Positions 1 to 6,823 of a stretch of 10,375 nt of DNA are shown here, one piece after another. Numbering within the stretch: the stretch's first letter is position 1; each line of letters opens with the position of its first letter. Below the pieces are notes generated by a model. It had not been told where the DNA came from. It ran no database searches and worked only from the letters and a program-made list of their open reading frames with translations. The DNA is taken from NCBI GenBank assembly GCA_910592005.1, contig CAJVPP010003970.1, positions 1 through 10,375 of the forward strand. The letters are read 5' to 3'. A program made the translations under genes and the position numbers. This DNA is from Funneliformis mosseae (Eukaryota > Glomeromycota > Glomeromycetes > Glomerales > Glomeraceae).

Positions 1-45
1 TAAAATAAATAAAAGAAATATATTGTATAAAAGAAATATATGCTA

Positions 46-72
46 TAGATGACATAGATGACATAGAAGACA
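46..72. repeat. 9-bp tandem repeat, three units
   Basis: Three consecutive 9-mers are visible: TAGATGACA, TAGATGACA, TAGAAGACA. The array lies just 3' of the stop of the minus-strand pseudogene, so it is outside that reading frame. It is a short microsatellite-like array with no evident function. Confidence 0.8.
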
Positions 73-83
73 TATATGATTTT

Positions 84-849
84 TTAGGAATCAACATCAT
101 CCTTTAGATCATCATCATCCATGTCTTCTTTCGTGTAATAATATACATTAAGACCCATTGATGATAAAGTTTCAATACCTTCTCTTGAAGTTCCACATCC
201 TTTTAAAAAAAGTTCAATTTCAAGTTTAAATAATTAACAAATTTATTATCTAACCTAACAAGAAGATAACAAAATCCAACAGCTGTTTTCTTTTCATTTT
301 CTAATGTTTTTTTTTGGATTCAATATATCTACAAATTCTTTAAAAAATCCTTGTAAACACGGTTCTTGATTTTCAATTAAAGTACAAAAACTTTTTGAAT
401 TTAATTCTAAAGAAAGATTTTGCTTTCTTTGCATATTATAGAGAACTTTAGTTAAAAGCTTTAATTGTTCTTCAAAAATAAAATCTAATAAAATATTAAT
501 AAATTAATATATATATACTAGAATAATACTTTTGTAATAAAAGAAATTCTAAAAAAAAATAAATTATATTATAATTATCTTGATTACTTACTATTTTAGT
601 ATTTGTATTATTATCATAAATTGGCAAATTATTTAAAGGCAAACTTGAATATTTATTTCAATCAGATTAAATAATATTGTTGTAATGCATTTGATATAGT
701 TAGTCACTAACTTTTAAATAATTATATATATTAAATGTTTTTTTTGTTTTAGTTTTTTCATATGCAAGCTTAGTAAAAGTATGAAATTTGACAACATTTT
801 TATTACAATTATTTATTATACAAGGTTTACAATTTAGTAAATACAGCAT
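84..849 (-). pseudogene. Broken two-exon gene of a cysteine-containing hypothetical family
   Basis: On the minus strand an ATG at 849-847 opens a frame with CKPC, then NNCNK (spaced cysteines, possibly zinc-binding), running to about 592. A strong splice donor (GTAAGT at 591) and an acceptor AG at 486-485 define a 107-bp intron. Exon 2 (484-84) continues FEEQLKLLTKVLYNMQRKQ, then SLELNSKSF and later LFLKGCGTS and GIETLSSMGLNV. The gene is broken. Exon 1 has stops at 700-702, 667-669 and 658-660. Exon 2 changes frame at a nine-T run (307-315) and again near 205-222. The last frame ends in an acidic Asp-rich tail and a stop at 84-86, where I would expect the family protein to continue, so it is probably truncated too. 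From memory this looks like a multicopy hypothetical family of Rhizophagus-type fungi; its function is unknown to me. Confidence 0.6.
485..591 (-). other. Intron of the minus-strand pseudogene
   Basis: Read on the minus strand, the intron begins GTAAGTAATC at 591 and ends TTATTAG at 485. Splicing joins an exon ending NNTNTKI to one beginning with FEEQLKLL. The 107-bp length is a little longer than the introns of the plus-strand gene in this window. Both splice signals survive although the flanking exons are broken. Confidence 0.55.
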
Positions 850-880
850 TTTTTAAAAATTTCACGATACATTTAAAAAA

Positions 881-900
881 AATCACGTGCTTTTTATAAT
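881..900 (-). promoter_or_regulatory. Possible promoter: TATA-like tract and E-box palindrome
   Basis: Upstream of the minus-strand ATG at 849 the minus strand reads TTATAAAAAGCACGTGATTT. It has a TATA-like stretch directly beside a perfect CACGTG palindrome (884-889). CACGTG is the core site of bHLH factors in fungi. In sequence this A+T-rich a TATA-like string is weak evidence; the palindrome is the more notable part. Confidence 0.25.
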
Positions 901-947
901 TTTGGTGATGATTAGCAACAAATTTCATCAATTACAATAAATTTTTA

Positions 948-958
948 CAAAAATTAAG
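948..958. repeat. Left copy of probable LINE target-site duplication
   Basis: The 11-mer CAAAAATTAAG here is repeated exactly at 3267-3277, directly after the LINE poly(A) tail. The similarity continues imperfectly: GATGTTTTCATCA here against GATGTTTATCA there. A direct repeat abutting the poly(A) tail is what target-primed reverse transcription leaves. If the match really extends this far, the LINE begins near 974-976. Confidence 0.6.
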
Positions 959-1308
959 TGATGTTTTCATCAAATTATAGTAGGCAATATACATAATATT
1001 CATGATTTCATTCCAATACAGTATAAAGCTTTCACCAGAGACCTTCATTAATACTTAGTCTTTTATATTGAACAATTATTTAACTGTTATGGCAATTATA
1101 TGTTAACATACAGCAACCTCTATATCATCACTAATACTGAGAAAAGACTCTATATGACACCTAAGTAGTTTACAATTATTAAGCGGTTACTGTCAATAAA
1201 TAATAATAGAATGCTTCTGTTAACAAACAATTTCAAACATATTGTTACAGTTATATTACTTGACCACTCAAACAAAAACTTGGAACTTATAACTATGTCA
1301 TTGGATAG

Positions 1309-1737
1309 GATACCGCTATCAAATCATTCATCACTGATCATTCTACATATTTTGATGATAACACTATATATATTAAATACTGCTTAACTTTAGTAAACCT
1401 TCGTCACTACACTGTATTTAAGGACTGTGATCATTGCTCTCTATATCAAGAAGATGTGCAGAAGTTGGGATCTGGTTTTTACAAGTATTTTCTTATACTT
1501 CCTTGCAATCTTTGTATCTCAATTCCTATTAAATTCAAAAATAAATATATAGACATCCTTCATACAGTTCTTTCAATTGGAGCTCTTCATGAACTCGCAT
1601 TAACTAGATTTTTTTCTAATTTTAACCCTTTATTTGTAGCTATTTCACAATCTTTTATTTCACAGTTATTCACTAATTTATTAGATAAATATGTTTCTTC
1701 ACCTTATAATATCCAATTACAGAATTTGACTCAATAA
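1309..1737 (+). pseudogene. LINE ORF remnant: linker with paired CxxC before RNase H
   Basis: An open stretch of 142 codons lies between stops at 1306-1308 and 1735-1737. It contains DCDHC (cysteines at 1426 and 1435) and PCNLC (cysteines at 1504 and 1513), two C-x2-C pairs about 25 residues apart that look like a zinc ribbon. The segment just precedes the RNase H motifs, where LINE proteins of this kind carry a variable linker after the reverse transcriptase. It has no credible start codon of its own and should be read as part of the broken LINE ORF, not as a gene. Confidence 0.5.
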
Positions 1738-1760
1738 TTTATTAACTCTATTACTTTAGA

Positions 1761-2161
1761 ATTTTATACAGATGATTCCCTTTGAGACCTTAACACCTCT
1801 TCTATTAAAATAAGCCTGACATGATTATAAACTAATCCTGATTCACTACTGTGTTCTTTTGTCGCACCTTTTACTACTAGTTTTTCATCATCTTTGTTTT
1901 CTGAATTCGCAACAATTTTCTTAGCTTTAATCATTGTATCACCTCACTGTAAAGTAAAATTTATACTGACTCAACAGTAATCATATTTCAGTTTACAAAA
2001 TTTAAAAACCTTCTTTACCTTTCACCTACCTTTCACCTATTTCTTAAAATCAACAATTATGCAAACTGGACATACCTTTTCGATGTTATATCACATAATT
2101 ATCTGATATATATATGATTAAAGTAAAAGCATATTCTAATGATTTTTACAACAAGGTTGAC
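1761..2161 (+). pseudogene. LINE RNase H domain, frameshifted and inactive
   Basis: All four RNase H signatures can be read in order across different frames. EFYTDDSL has its Asp at 1771-1773 (family norm YTDGS). SEFATIFLAL has its Glu at 1903-1905. IYTDST has its Asp at 1968-1970. KVKAYSNDFYN...VDKL has its Asp at 2159-2161. The His usual in KVKAHS is Tyr (TAT at 2132-2134). A TGA directly follows YTDDSL, and several frame changes separate the motifs. The domain would degrade the RNA strand of RNA/DNA hybrids during retrotransposition, but this copy cannot be translated intact. Confidence 0.7.
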
Positions 2162-2515
2162 AAGTTAACCAGAAATTGCAATCAGTCCTCTGCCTTACAA
2201 TTTCTTACTTCCAACTTTAACAAAGCTTTTATGATGTTTCAAAACTTGTACATATCGATTTTATACGCCAATTCATAAAAGAACTACATAAAGAATCTTT
2301 AATCTTGAACTTAAGTAACTTGAAAGTTCTTTTAAAAAATGTCATGATTGTCCGTCCTCACTGGATTGTCACTTTATTCTCACTAAATGATAATATTGCT
2401 GTAGGGTGTACCTCTTATGTTGCCTTAGCAATCAGAAAAGCCAAATACCAACGAATGTTAGAAATGCTTTCTACACTAGAAATTCTGAAGATTAGACATC
2501 CAACGTTCTCTTTTA

Positions 2516-2566
2516 TGTTCTCAATGTGAAGCGGCTGATGAAGATTTTTATCATATTTGGATGTGC
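2516..2566 (+). pseudogene. LINE C-terminal CCHC zinc-knuckle remnant
   Basis: One frame reads LCSQCEAADEDFYHIWMCP: C-x2-C-x8-H-x3-C, with cysteines at 2516, 2525 and 2564 and the His at 2552. A CCHC motif after the RNase H domain is typical of LINE ORF2 tails and presumably binds nucleic acid. It sits in a different frame from the preceding open segment (2305-2529), so an indel separates it from the rest of the ORF. Confidence 0.55.
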
Positions 2567-2939
2567 CCAATTGTCAATTATGAAATGAAAAACATTATAA
2601 TTAACTCCAAAGATCATCTAAAATTTCTTACCAATGCAAATGACATTGAAATAGAGCAATTGTCTTGTTAGCAGCTTTGCACTTACAACTCGACTCCTTA
2701 TTTTACACTCATCAAAGGAATTGTTTCATTACAACTCTACCACTTCGTTCACAGCAAACTTCATTCAGTTCAACTAACTAATGCAGCATGTTCTTCATTT
2801 ATGCATCTCATTTATGAACAAACTCAACAAATTTGGATAGATGCACCATACAAAAAGAGCTAGAAAACTCTGTGAATATTTCCATCAAAGAAAAAAAAAA
2901 CAATTTCAAAATCTCAGGTTATAATCTCTCCTTCTGTTT

Positions 2940-3085
2940 CATTTCCAATACCTTTAGATCAAATCCTATCGCTACCATGGTACGGTTAGGCTCGCATTGA
3001 TCGAATTATTTGGTGCAGTAGTGACCACGCCCTCTTTTCTTTTGTTCATTTTTTCCCGAAAAGTGATATATTTAGCTTAGATTAG
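2940..3085 (+). pseudogene. LINE ORF C-terminal end
   Basis: A segment reading LPWYG, an in-frame TAG, then ARIDRIIWCSSDHALFSF and FPKSDIFSLD ends at TAG 3083-3085. The sequence after it is G/T-rich and non-coding and leads to AATAAA and the poly(A) tail. I therefore take this as the end of the LINE protein and the start of its 3' UTR. The one internal TAG and the upstream frame changes show decay. Confidence 0.4.
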
Positions 3086-3222
3086 ATTTGATTTTGGGGG
3101 AGTGCAAGGTCGGTCTTCTTTAAAAAAAATGGTTTTTAGACGAGATTTTGTTTTTTCTTGTGATTTGTTTTTATTTTTGTTTTTAGTTTATCTATAAATG
3201 TATAAATATCTACTATTATCAT

Positions 3223-3265
3223 AATAAAGATTTAGCGAAACTACCGCACTTAAAAAAAAAAAAAA
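3223..3265 (+). terminator. LINE polyadenylation signal and poly(A) tail
   Basis: AATAAA at 3223-3228 is followed 23 bases later by an uninterrupted run of 14 A (3252-3265). The tail was copied from RNA. It marks the 3' boundary of the LINE and fixes its orientation as plus. Confidence 0.75.
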
Positions 3266-3266
3266 C

Positions 3267-3277
3267 CAAAAATTAAG
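3267..3277. repeat. Right copy of probable LINE target-site duplication
   Basis: CAAAAATTAAG is identical to 948-958 and sits one base after the poly(A) tail. The next bases (GCGATGTTTATCA) resemble those following the left copy, so the original duplication may have been about 25 bp and has since drifted. Confidence 0.6.
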
Positions 3278-3291
3278 GCGATGTTTATCAG

Positions 3292-3361
3292 CCAATCATA
3301 CAAAACTCCTCATGCTAATCTGACTTGTAATAAAAAAATTAAGCGTCAAATTCCATATATA
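3292..3361 (+). promoter_or_regulatory. Likely promoter: CCAAT box and TATA box
   Basis: GCCAATCA has its CCAAT core at 3292-3296, and a TATATA lies at 3356-3361. The boxes are about 60 bp apart, the classical spacing of CCAAT (about -80) and TATA (about -30). A transcript would begin near 3385-3390, right where the short coding segment starts. The LINE ends only 27 bp upstream of the CCAAT box. The boxes are common strings, so this is inference from position. Confidence 0.4.
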
Positions 3362-3385
3362 GTAAACTTAACACCTAAGTCCTGA

Positions 3386-3663
3386 ATGTTTTAACGCCCT
3401 GAAATATCCTGGTAAGACTAAAGCTATTTCCTATGACAATGTTTTCTATTTTAACGTAATCGGTAGTGAATACTTAGCCTTTTGGCGGTACAGAAAGGAA
3501 CCCTCGCTCAAGAAGTTCTTAGACTTCCGACGCTGTATGGGTGACTTAAACGACCCAGAAATGGAACACAGTCGATACAATCTTGAACTAAATACTATTA
3601 CTAGTTATTATGATGAAACAACTGAAATCGGGAAGAAGGCGCAGAAATTGAAAGAAGAATAAG
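3386..3663 (+). pseudogene. Short coding segment, frame broken right after its ATG
   Basis: The frame NALKYPGKTKAISYDNVFYF, then EYLAFWRYRKEPSLKKF, LDFRRCMGDLNDPEMEH, RYNLELNTITSYYDE and GKKAQKLKEE ends at TAA 3661-3663. Codon use and G+C resemble the downstream gene and not the flanks. An ATG at 3386 is the obvious start, but it reads ATG TTT TAA. With one T fewer in the TTTT run (3388-3391) the ATG would join the long frame. In the present sequence the first in-frame ATG is inside the segment (CMGDL). The second half is charged and probably helical. It may be the first exon of the gene at 4008-6103, cut off by the stop and the repeat array, or a separate small gene. A GTAAGA at 3412 is a possible donor, but no consistent splice was found. 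Family unknown to me. Confidence 0.5.
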
Positions 3664-3729
3664 GCGCGTTATTTTGTTTCGTTGGGCGTTTTCACGGGAG
3701 AAATTCTGTAGTGTTTCAACGGACTATCT

Positions 3730-3881
3730 TGTGAGTTGCTTGCTCACACGGACACCTTATGAGTTGTTTGCTTATAAGGCAAGAGTTGCTTGCTCGTCCG
3801 TGATAGTTTTCGGATTGCTTGTTCGCACAGACACCTTGTGAGTTGCTTGCTTGCAAGGCAAAAGTTGCTTGCTTGTCTGTG
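3730..3881 (+). repeat. Two-unit, 79-bp-period array of nested hairpins with TTGYTTG loops
   Basis: Each unit has the same design. Unit 1: hairpin a 3730-3735/3743-3748; outer stem 3747-3753/3796-3802 (CACGGAC/GTCCGTG; its first two bases overlap hairpin a); inner hairpin b 3755-3763/3771-3779; hairpin c 3783-3785/3793-3795. Unit 2, offset exactly 79 bp: hairpin a 3811-3814/3822-3825; outer stem 3826-3832/3875-3881 (CACAGAC/GTCTGTG); hairpin b 3834-3842/3850-3858; hairpin c 3862-3864/3872-3874. All six loops are 7 nt, TTGCTTG or once TTGTTTG. Paired changes keep the stems: outer stem G-C to A-T, hairpin b A-T to G-C, hairpin c G-C to A-T. The array lies between a short coding segment and the ATG at 4008, so it could be a structured 5' leader, an intron or an inserted palindromic repeat. 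Confidence 0.8.
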
Positions 3882-4007
3882 GTTTGATCACGCAGTATTA
3901 CTTTGATGAGCATTACTTTGCACGTTGTATATGATTATTCTAATCTGATTTTTTATAATAAAGAATCGAGATCGGTAAAACTCTTTTGGAACCTAGAAGA
4001 CATTATC

Positions 4008-6103
4008 ATGGAATCCGAGATAGTTGATGAAAGAGCCCAATTGCAGTGGGTAGGTTGTCTTTGCAAGAATATTATCTAGTACTAATATTTTTCTAATTCT
4101 TTTTTTTTTTTTTGATTTTCAGAAAGAAGGAATGATGGAGTTCGAAGAAATAGGTCTCAGCCATCTTAAGGAAACTTCTTCCGCTGTGCAAAAAAAACAA
4201 ATTTCGACTTACAAACGGAATGCCTCAAAAATCGATGAAGAAACTGTTTCTGCAACATCAACAAAAAAGGTAATACATAAGCTCAGTTTATAAACAAATG
4301 AATTCTGTACAGACATGACACAGATCACTTTTTTGTAATACGATACAGGCCAAAACGTTTAACGTTTCCTTTGATGAATATGTTGAAAATGATAGAAGTG
4401 ACATTTCCGATGATTCCGAAATTCTCGACGTGGAACCTTTGTCAGGCTGGGAATTCGATACACCGATGCCAAGCTGGTTAAAAAAAGCGATGGAACGACA
4501 CAAAACATTAACAACCGCGCAGACAGATCCTTCAGAAAAATTCGAACTAGCAAAACAGTAAGTGTTTAATGAATACTTTCCTTTGTATTTGGGCAGGTCC
4601 TAATCAATTTCGTTATTTAGACAAATCTGGTGGCGGATCATAGACGCATCAGATTCGAATATTGTACAAGATTTCGTGTCGGAAGAAGAATTTTCAGAAC
4701 TTAATGCCATATTTTCAAATGTTCTTAGTATTGGTCATCAGAATGATTGGACAGTGTTAGAGCCTGTCACTGAAAGATGTTTGCAATCTCTTGCCAAGGT
4801 AGTTTTTGACATTGAAGTATCTTGATAAACTTTATATGATAATCTTAATTAGCATAGTTTCGTTTCTAGCTGGATAATGAACAGATCCGTAAGATAGGTG
4901 AAATGGTTAAGTATGAAGGAATACTTGGGGCAGTTTGTGAACTACGGAAAATAATCCAAAATATCGAAGAACTGAACTTAGAAGATTCTGATTTATTTGA
5001 TGACGAACCCACAAATAATAAAACACTATCGTTCGTTCTTGAAGAGTATGACTATCTTGATAAAGAGGTGGGATACATCTTAGAATTGGTTCGTTACACG
5101 TAAGTTCATTTGCTAATTTCAGCTTGGATGCATATACAGCTTCTAATACTTTACTTCTTTACATTCAGATGTGAAATGTTAGGCAAAAAATTCCGCAACG
5201 AAATCTCCGAAAGGGACATAGATATGTTCATCAAAAGACACATTTTTGCTTGTTTCGACGATATTCTCGATACACATTTGTATGTTTTATTATATCCCTA
5301 AGTACTTTTCATTATTCATAATACTGATTATTTCTCATATAAGTGGAGAGATGGTTTCTAGGTCATCTCGAGATCGACGAAGTGAAGCAACAGATGCCCC
5401 AGATAGAGTTGAAGGGTTTCACCTAGATTGGATGTTCACGGTATAGTATCTTTATGAAGTTTTCATATTTTTTTTTGTTTGATTACTAACAGATTCCTAC
5501 ATATAGAGACATGATCTTGGAAAAGATAAATCGTATGGCCGAGAATTCTCCCTATGTGAGCGTGCAGGCTCTAAAATAGATAACGACACCAAGAATTTTT
5601 CAGACATTCTTAAGGTTTTAAAAACACTCAGAGATATGCACAGAAGCCTAGTCAAAGCAATTGCTATCGAAAGTGGAGGAGCACTTTCAAAACAAGTTTT
5701 AAATGCTTGTAATAAATTAATTATGCCTGGTTTCGCATCATCGTGGTTCTACCTTCGTGCTGTCCTCATAATATATGTAGGAGGCGGATTCTACGCATCA
5801 TTTGAATTGGGAAAGTTTGATATCCCTACTTCGTATGATGAACTTTGGAAGCTAACTAAAATTGCACGAATTATGTTGCAAATTAAGGTTGGTAACATCC
5901 CATTCCAATTCAGACTTAAGATTTTACACTCACTTTCTTTATCTTATATGCAGAAATTGTTGCGTTTCACAGTTTCTCGATTTAAACGTATTATGGAAAG
6001 AGCCGAGAAAGAAAAGTTCCTTCCCGGAAAAGTAACAATCATTGAGGCAAAGGAAACCCGCACACCTAATAAACCAAAAAAAAACGAAACAACCAAAGTC
6101 TGA
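4008..6103 (+). CDS. Multi-exon hypothetical protein with possible PD-(D/E)XK nuclease-like C-terminal domain
   Basis: Exons fit one open protein: 4008-4049, 4123-4269, 4349-4557, 4621-4798, 4870-5099, 5169-5279, 5344-5440 and 5507-6103, giving 536 aa, or 514 aa if 5888-5953 is also removed. All seven introns obey GT-AG, are 63-79 bp long and keep frame. An in-frame ATG at 3906 could add 34 residues; I chose 4008 because coding quality improves there. The first third is charged and probably disordered (acidic stretch DISDDSEILDVEP). The middle is helical and acidic. The C-terminal half carries LDWMF (Asp 334), GREFSLCERAG (Glu 351, Glu 356), DNDTKNFSDILK and a hydrophobic strand VLIIYVGGGFYA, and it ends in a Lys-rich tail. 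The Asp...E-x-S...hydrophobic-strand order resembles remote PD-(D/E)XK families of Mucoromycota, but no clear catalytic Lys is seen, so function is inference. It is the only intact gene here. Confidence 0.75.
4050..4122 (+). other. Intron 1 of the 4008-6103 gene
   Basis: GTAGGT donor, CTAAT branch-like string, a long T tract and TTTTCAG acceptor; 73 bp, phase 0. An in-frame TAG inside shows that it must be removed. The 13-T tract is unusually pure for this gene. Confidence 0.7.
4270..4348 (+). other. Intron 2 of the 4008-6103 gene
   Basis: GTAATA donor and ATACAG acceptor; 79 bp, phase 0. It joins SATSTKK to AKTFNVSFDEY and contains in-frame stops. Confidence 0.65.
4558..4620 (+). other. Intron 3 of the 4008-6103 gene
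   Basis: Consensus GTAAGT donor and TTATTTAG acceptor; 63 bp, after the second base of a Gln codon (CA|A). An alternative acceptor GGGCAG at 4591-4596 would bring in an immediate stop, so the distal one is preferred. Confidence 0.7.
4799..4869 (+). other. Intron 4 of the 4008-6103 gene
   Basis: GTAGTT donor and TTTCTAG acceptor; 71 bp, phase 0. It joins CLQSLAK to LDNEQIRKIGEM. Confidence 0.65.
5100..5168 (+). other. Intron 5 of the 4008-6103 gene
   Basis: Consensus GTAAGT donor and ACATTCAG acceptor; 69 bp, splitting a Thr codon (AC|A). It joins ELVRYT to CEMLGKKF. Confidence 0.7.
5280..5343 (+). other. Intron 6 of the 4008-6103 gene
   Basis: Consensus GTATGT donor, TACTGAT branch-like string and an AAG acceptor (weaker than CAG/TAG); 64 bp, splitting a Phe codon (TT|T). 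The acceptor is the least certain splice site of the gene, but the frame is kept on both sides. Confidence 0.6.
5441..5506 (+). other. Intron 7 of the 4008-6103 gene
   Basis: GTATAG donor and ATATAG acceptor; 66 bp, phase 0. A competing acceptor AACAG at 5488-5492 sits before it, but its use puts the next exon in a frame that stops at TAG 5577-5579. The distal ATATAG gives 199 codons open to 6103. The intron separates LDWMF from the GREFS motif. Confidence 0.6.
5888..5953 (+). other. Candidate intron 8, frame-neutral (retained or removed)
   Basis: AAG|GTTGGT donor and TATATGCAG acceptor enclose 66 bp with no stop in frame, phase 0. Kept, it adds 22 residues (VGNIPFQFRLKILHSLSLSY plus MQ). 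Removed, LQIK joins directly to KLLRFTVSRF and gives a smoother helical segment. Its length matches the other introns. The donor is weaker than the GTAAGT sites, so both isoforms are possible. Confidence 0.55.
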
Positions 6104-6219
6104 AGTATGATGTATTGATTATTACATATGATTACTTGTTGAAAAACGTTTTAAGGCATAAATTTCTACAGCAATTTATAAGTGTCATTATTGTGCATAG
6201 CTTATAATAATCTAATTTT

Positions 6220-6225
6220 AATAAA
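6220..6225 (+). terminator. Polyadenylation signal of the 4008-6103 gene
   Basis: AATAAA lies 117 bp after the TGA at 6101-6103 and is followed by the T/G-rich stretch TATTTGTTTTAG. It is the first such signal after the stop codon. Confidence 0.55.
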
Positions 6226-6823
6226 AGTATTTGTTTTAGCTTGCGGATGAATAATAAGCTGTAAACAAAAGACACATGCAATCCATTCTATCAATAAAGT
6301 TAATTGACCCAGTATCATCTTTCAAAATCACAGAAAGCGAGAAGTAAAATACTATCTGTGTATTTGAGATAAATGTTTTATTTGCCCTTGTAGAGTGAGA
6401 GGTGTACCAAACAAAAAGAACGCACATGTACCTTATCCTCTTATTCTAATAAATATCTCTTGTCGCGTTTATTACCTGCTAACAATGGGTGCTATCTGGT
6501 ACTGATTCATATGCTCAACAGATTAAAAATAATATTTTTTAAGACTGCTCTGAGGATGATTATTTTCAGTTCATATGTTCTTCCTTTCATCACGACCACC
6601 GAAAGTGATAATCGCCATCAAGCAAGTTATGGAAGAAAATCACATGACAACGTCATAGCCGATTCATGACGTCAGGGAAATAATCTACATTTGTAAATAT
6701 AAAATGTCACAGCGTCTTCAGCTAATCGCAAAATTCTAAATAAAAATGAGTTTCATTTAATCAATAAAATCGATAAAAATCATTAAAACACAGTATATTG
6801 CATGTTAACTACGATTTTCCTAG
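6226..6823. other. Intergenic stretch with no recognisable gene
   Basis: Short open frames occur on both strands (for example 6236-6427 minus and 6460-6669 plus), but none shows coding character, splice structure or a family I recognise. The only items worth marking are the two bZIP-like dyads near 6644-6674, listed separately. Confidence 0.5.
6644..6674. promoter_or_regulatory. Two bZIP/CRE-like dyads
   Basis: A perfect TGACGTCA palindrome (6667-6674) is the full CRE/ATF site bound by bZIP factors. Eleven bases upstream ATGACAACGTCAT (6644-6656) has the same half-sites (ATGAC/GTCAT) with a 3-nt spacer. They lie about 150 bp upstream of an exon-like stretch at 6824, so they could belong to a promoter there. 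The palindrome could also be chance. Confidence 0.3.

Larger units (their letters stand above)
976..3265 (+). mobile_element. Decayed non-LTR retrotransposon (LINE) with poly(A) tail
   Basis: The right end is clear. A 3' UTR has AATAAA at 3223-3228 and 14 adenines at 3252-3265, followed by a copy of the 11-bp flanking repeat. Inside, in order, are a conceptual segment with two CxxC pairs (1309-1737), the four RNase H motifs (1761-2161), a CCHC knuckle (2516-2566) and a C-terminal segment ending at 3083-3085. This order (linker, RNase H, zinc tail, UTR) matches LINE elements with a C-terminal RNase H as I remember them from Rhizophagus. I see no endonuclease and no recognisable YxDD reverse-transcriptase core, so the copy is probably 5'-truncated. 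The left boundary is inferred from the direct repeat. Many frameshifts and stops make it non-autonomous. Confidence 0.7.

Noticed and set aside
2305..2529. 74-codon open frame as an independent gene
   Set aside because: It has no ATG at its start and is a fragment of the decayed LINE ORF between the RNase H motifs and the CCHC knuckle.
3730..3881. CRISPR-like impression from regularly spaced TTGCTTG repeats
   Set aside because: The repeated string is only 7 nt and forms hairpin loops, the intervening parts are stems that repeat with a 79-bp period, and the context is eukaryotic.
3716..3913. 65-aa minus-strand open frame across the hairpin array
   Set aside because: It arises from the repeated units themselves. 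Differences between the two units follow the stems rather than this frame, and no start context or splice structure supports a gene.
4288..4553. Two overlapping minus-strand open frames
   Set aside because: They are antisense shadows of exon 3 and intron 2 of the plus-strand gene, whose splice sites and frame fit well.
5246..5446. Plus-strand open frame running through intron 6
   Set aside because: It starts inside exon 6 in the wrong frame, reads the intron, and only then joins the true frame of exon 7.
5507..5579. Use of the nearer acceptor (5488-5492) of intron 7
   Set aside because: It leads to a TAG at 5577-5579 and loses the C-terminal domain. It could exist as a minor isoform, but the distal acceptor keeps 199 codons open.
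6236..6669. Short open frames on both strands
   Set aside because: No splice-consistent extension, no family resemblance and no coding composition. Frames of about 65 codons are expected by chance here.
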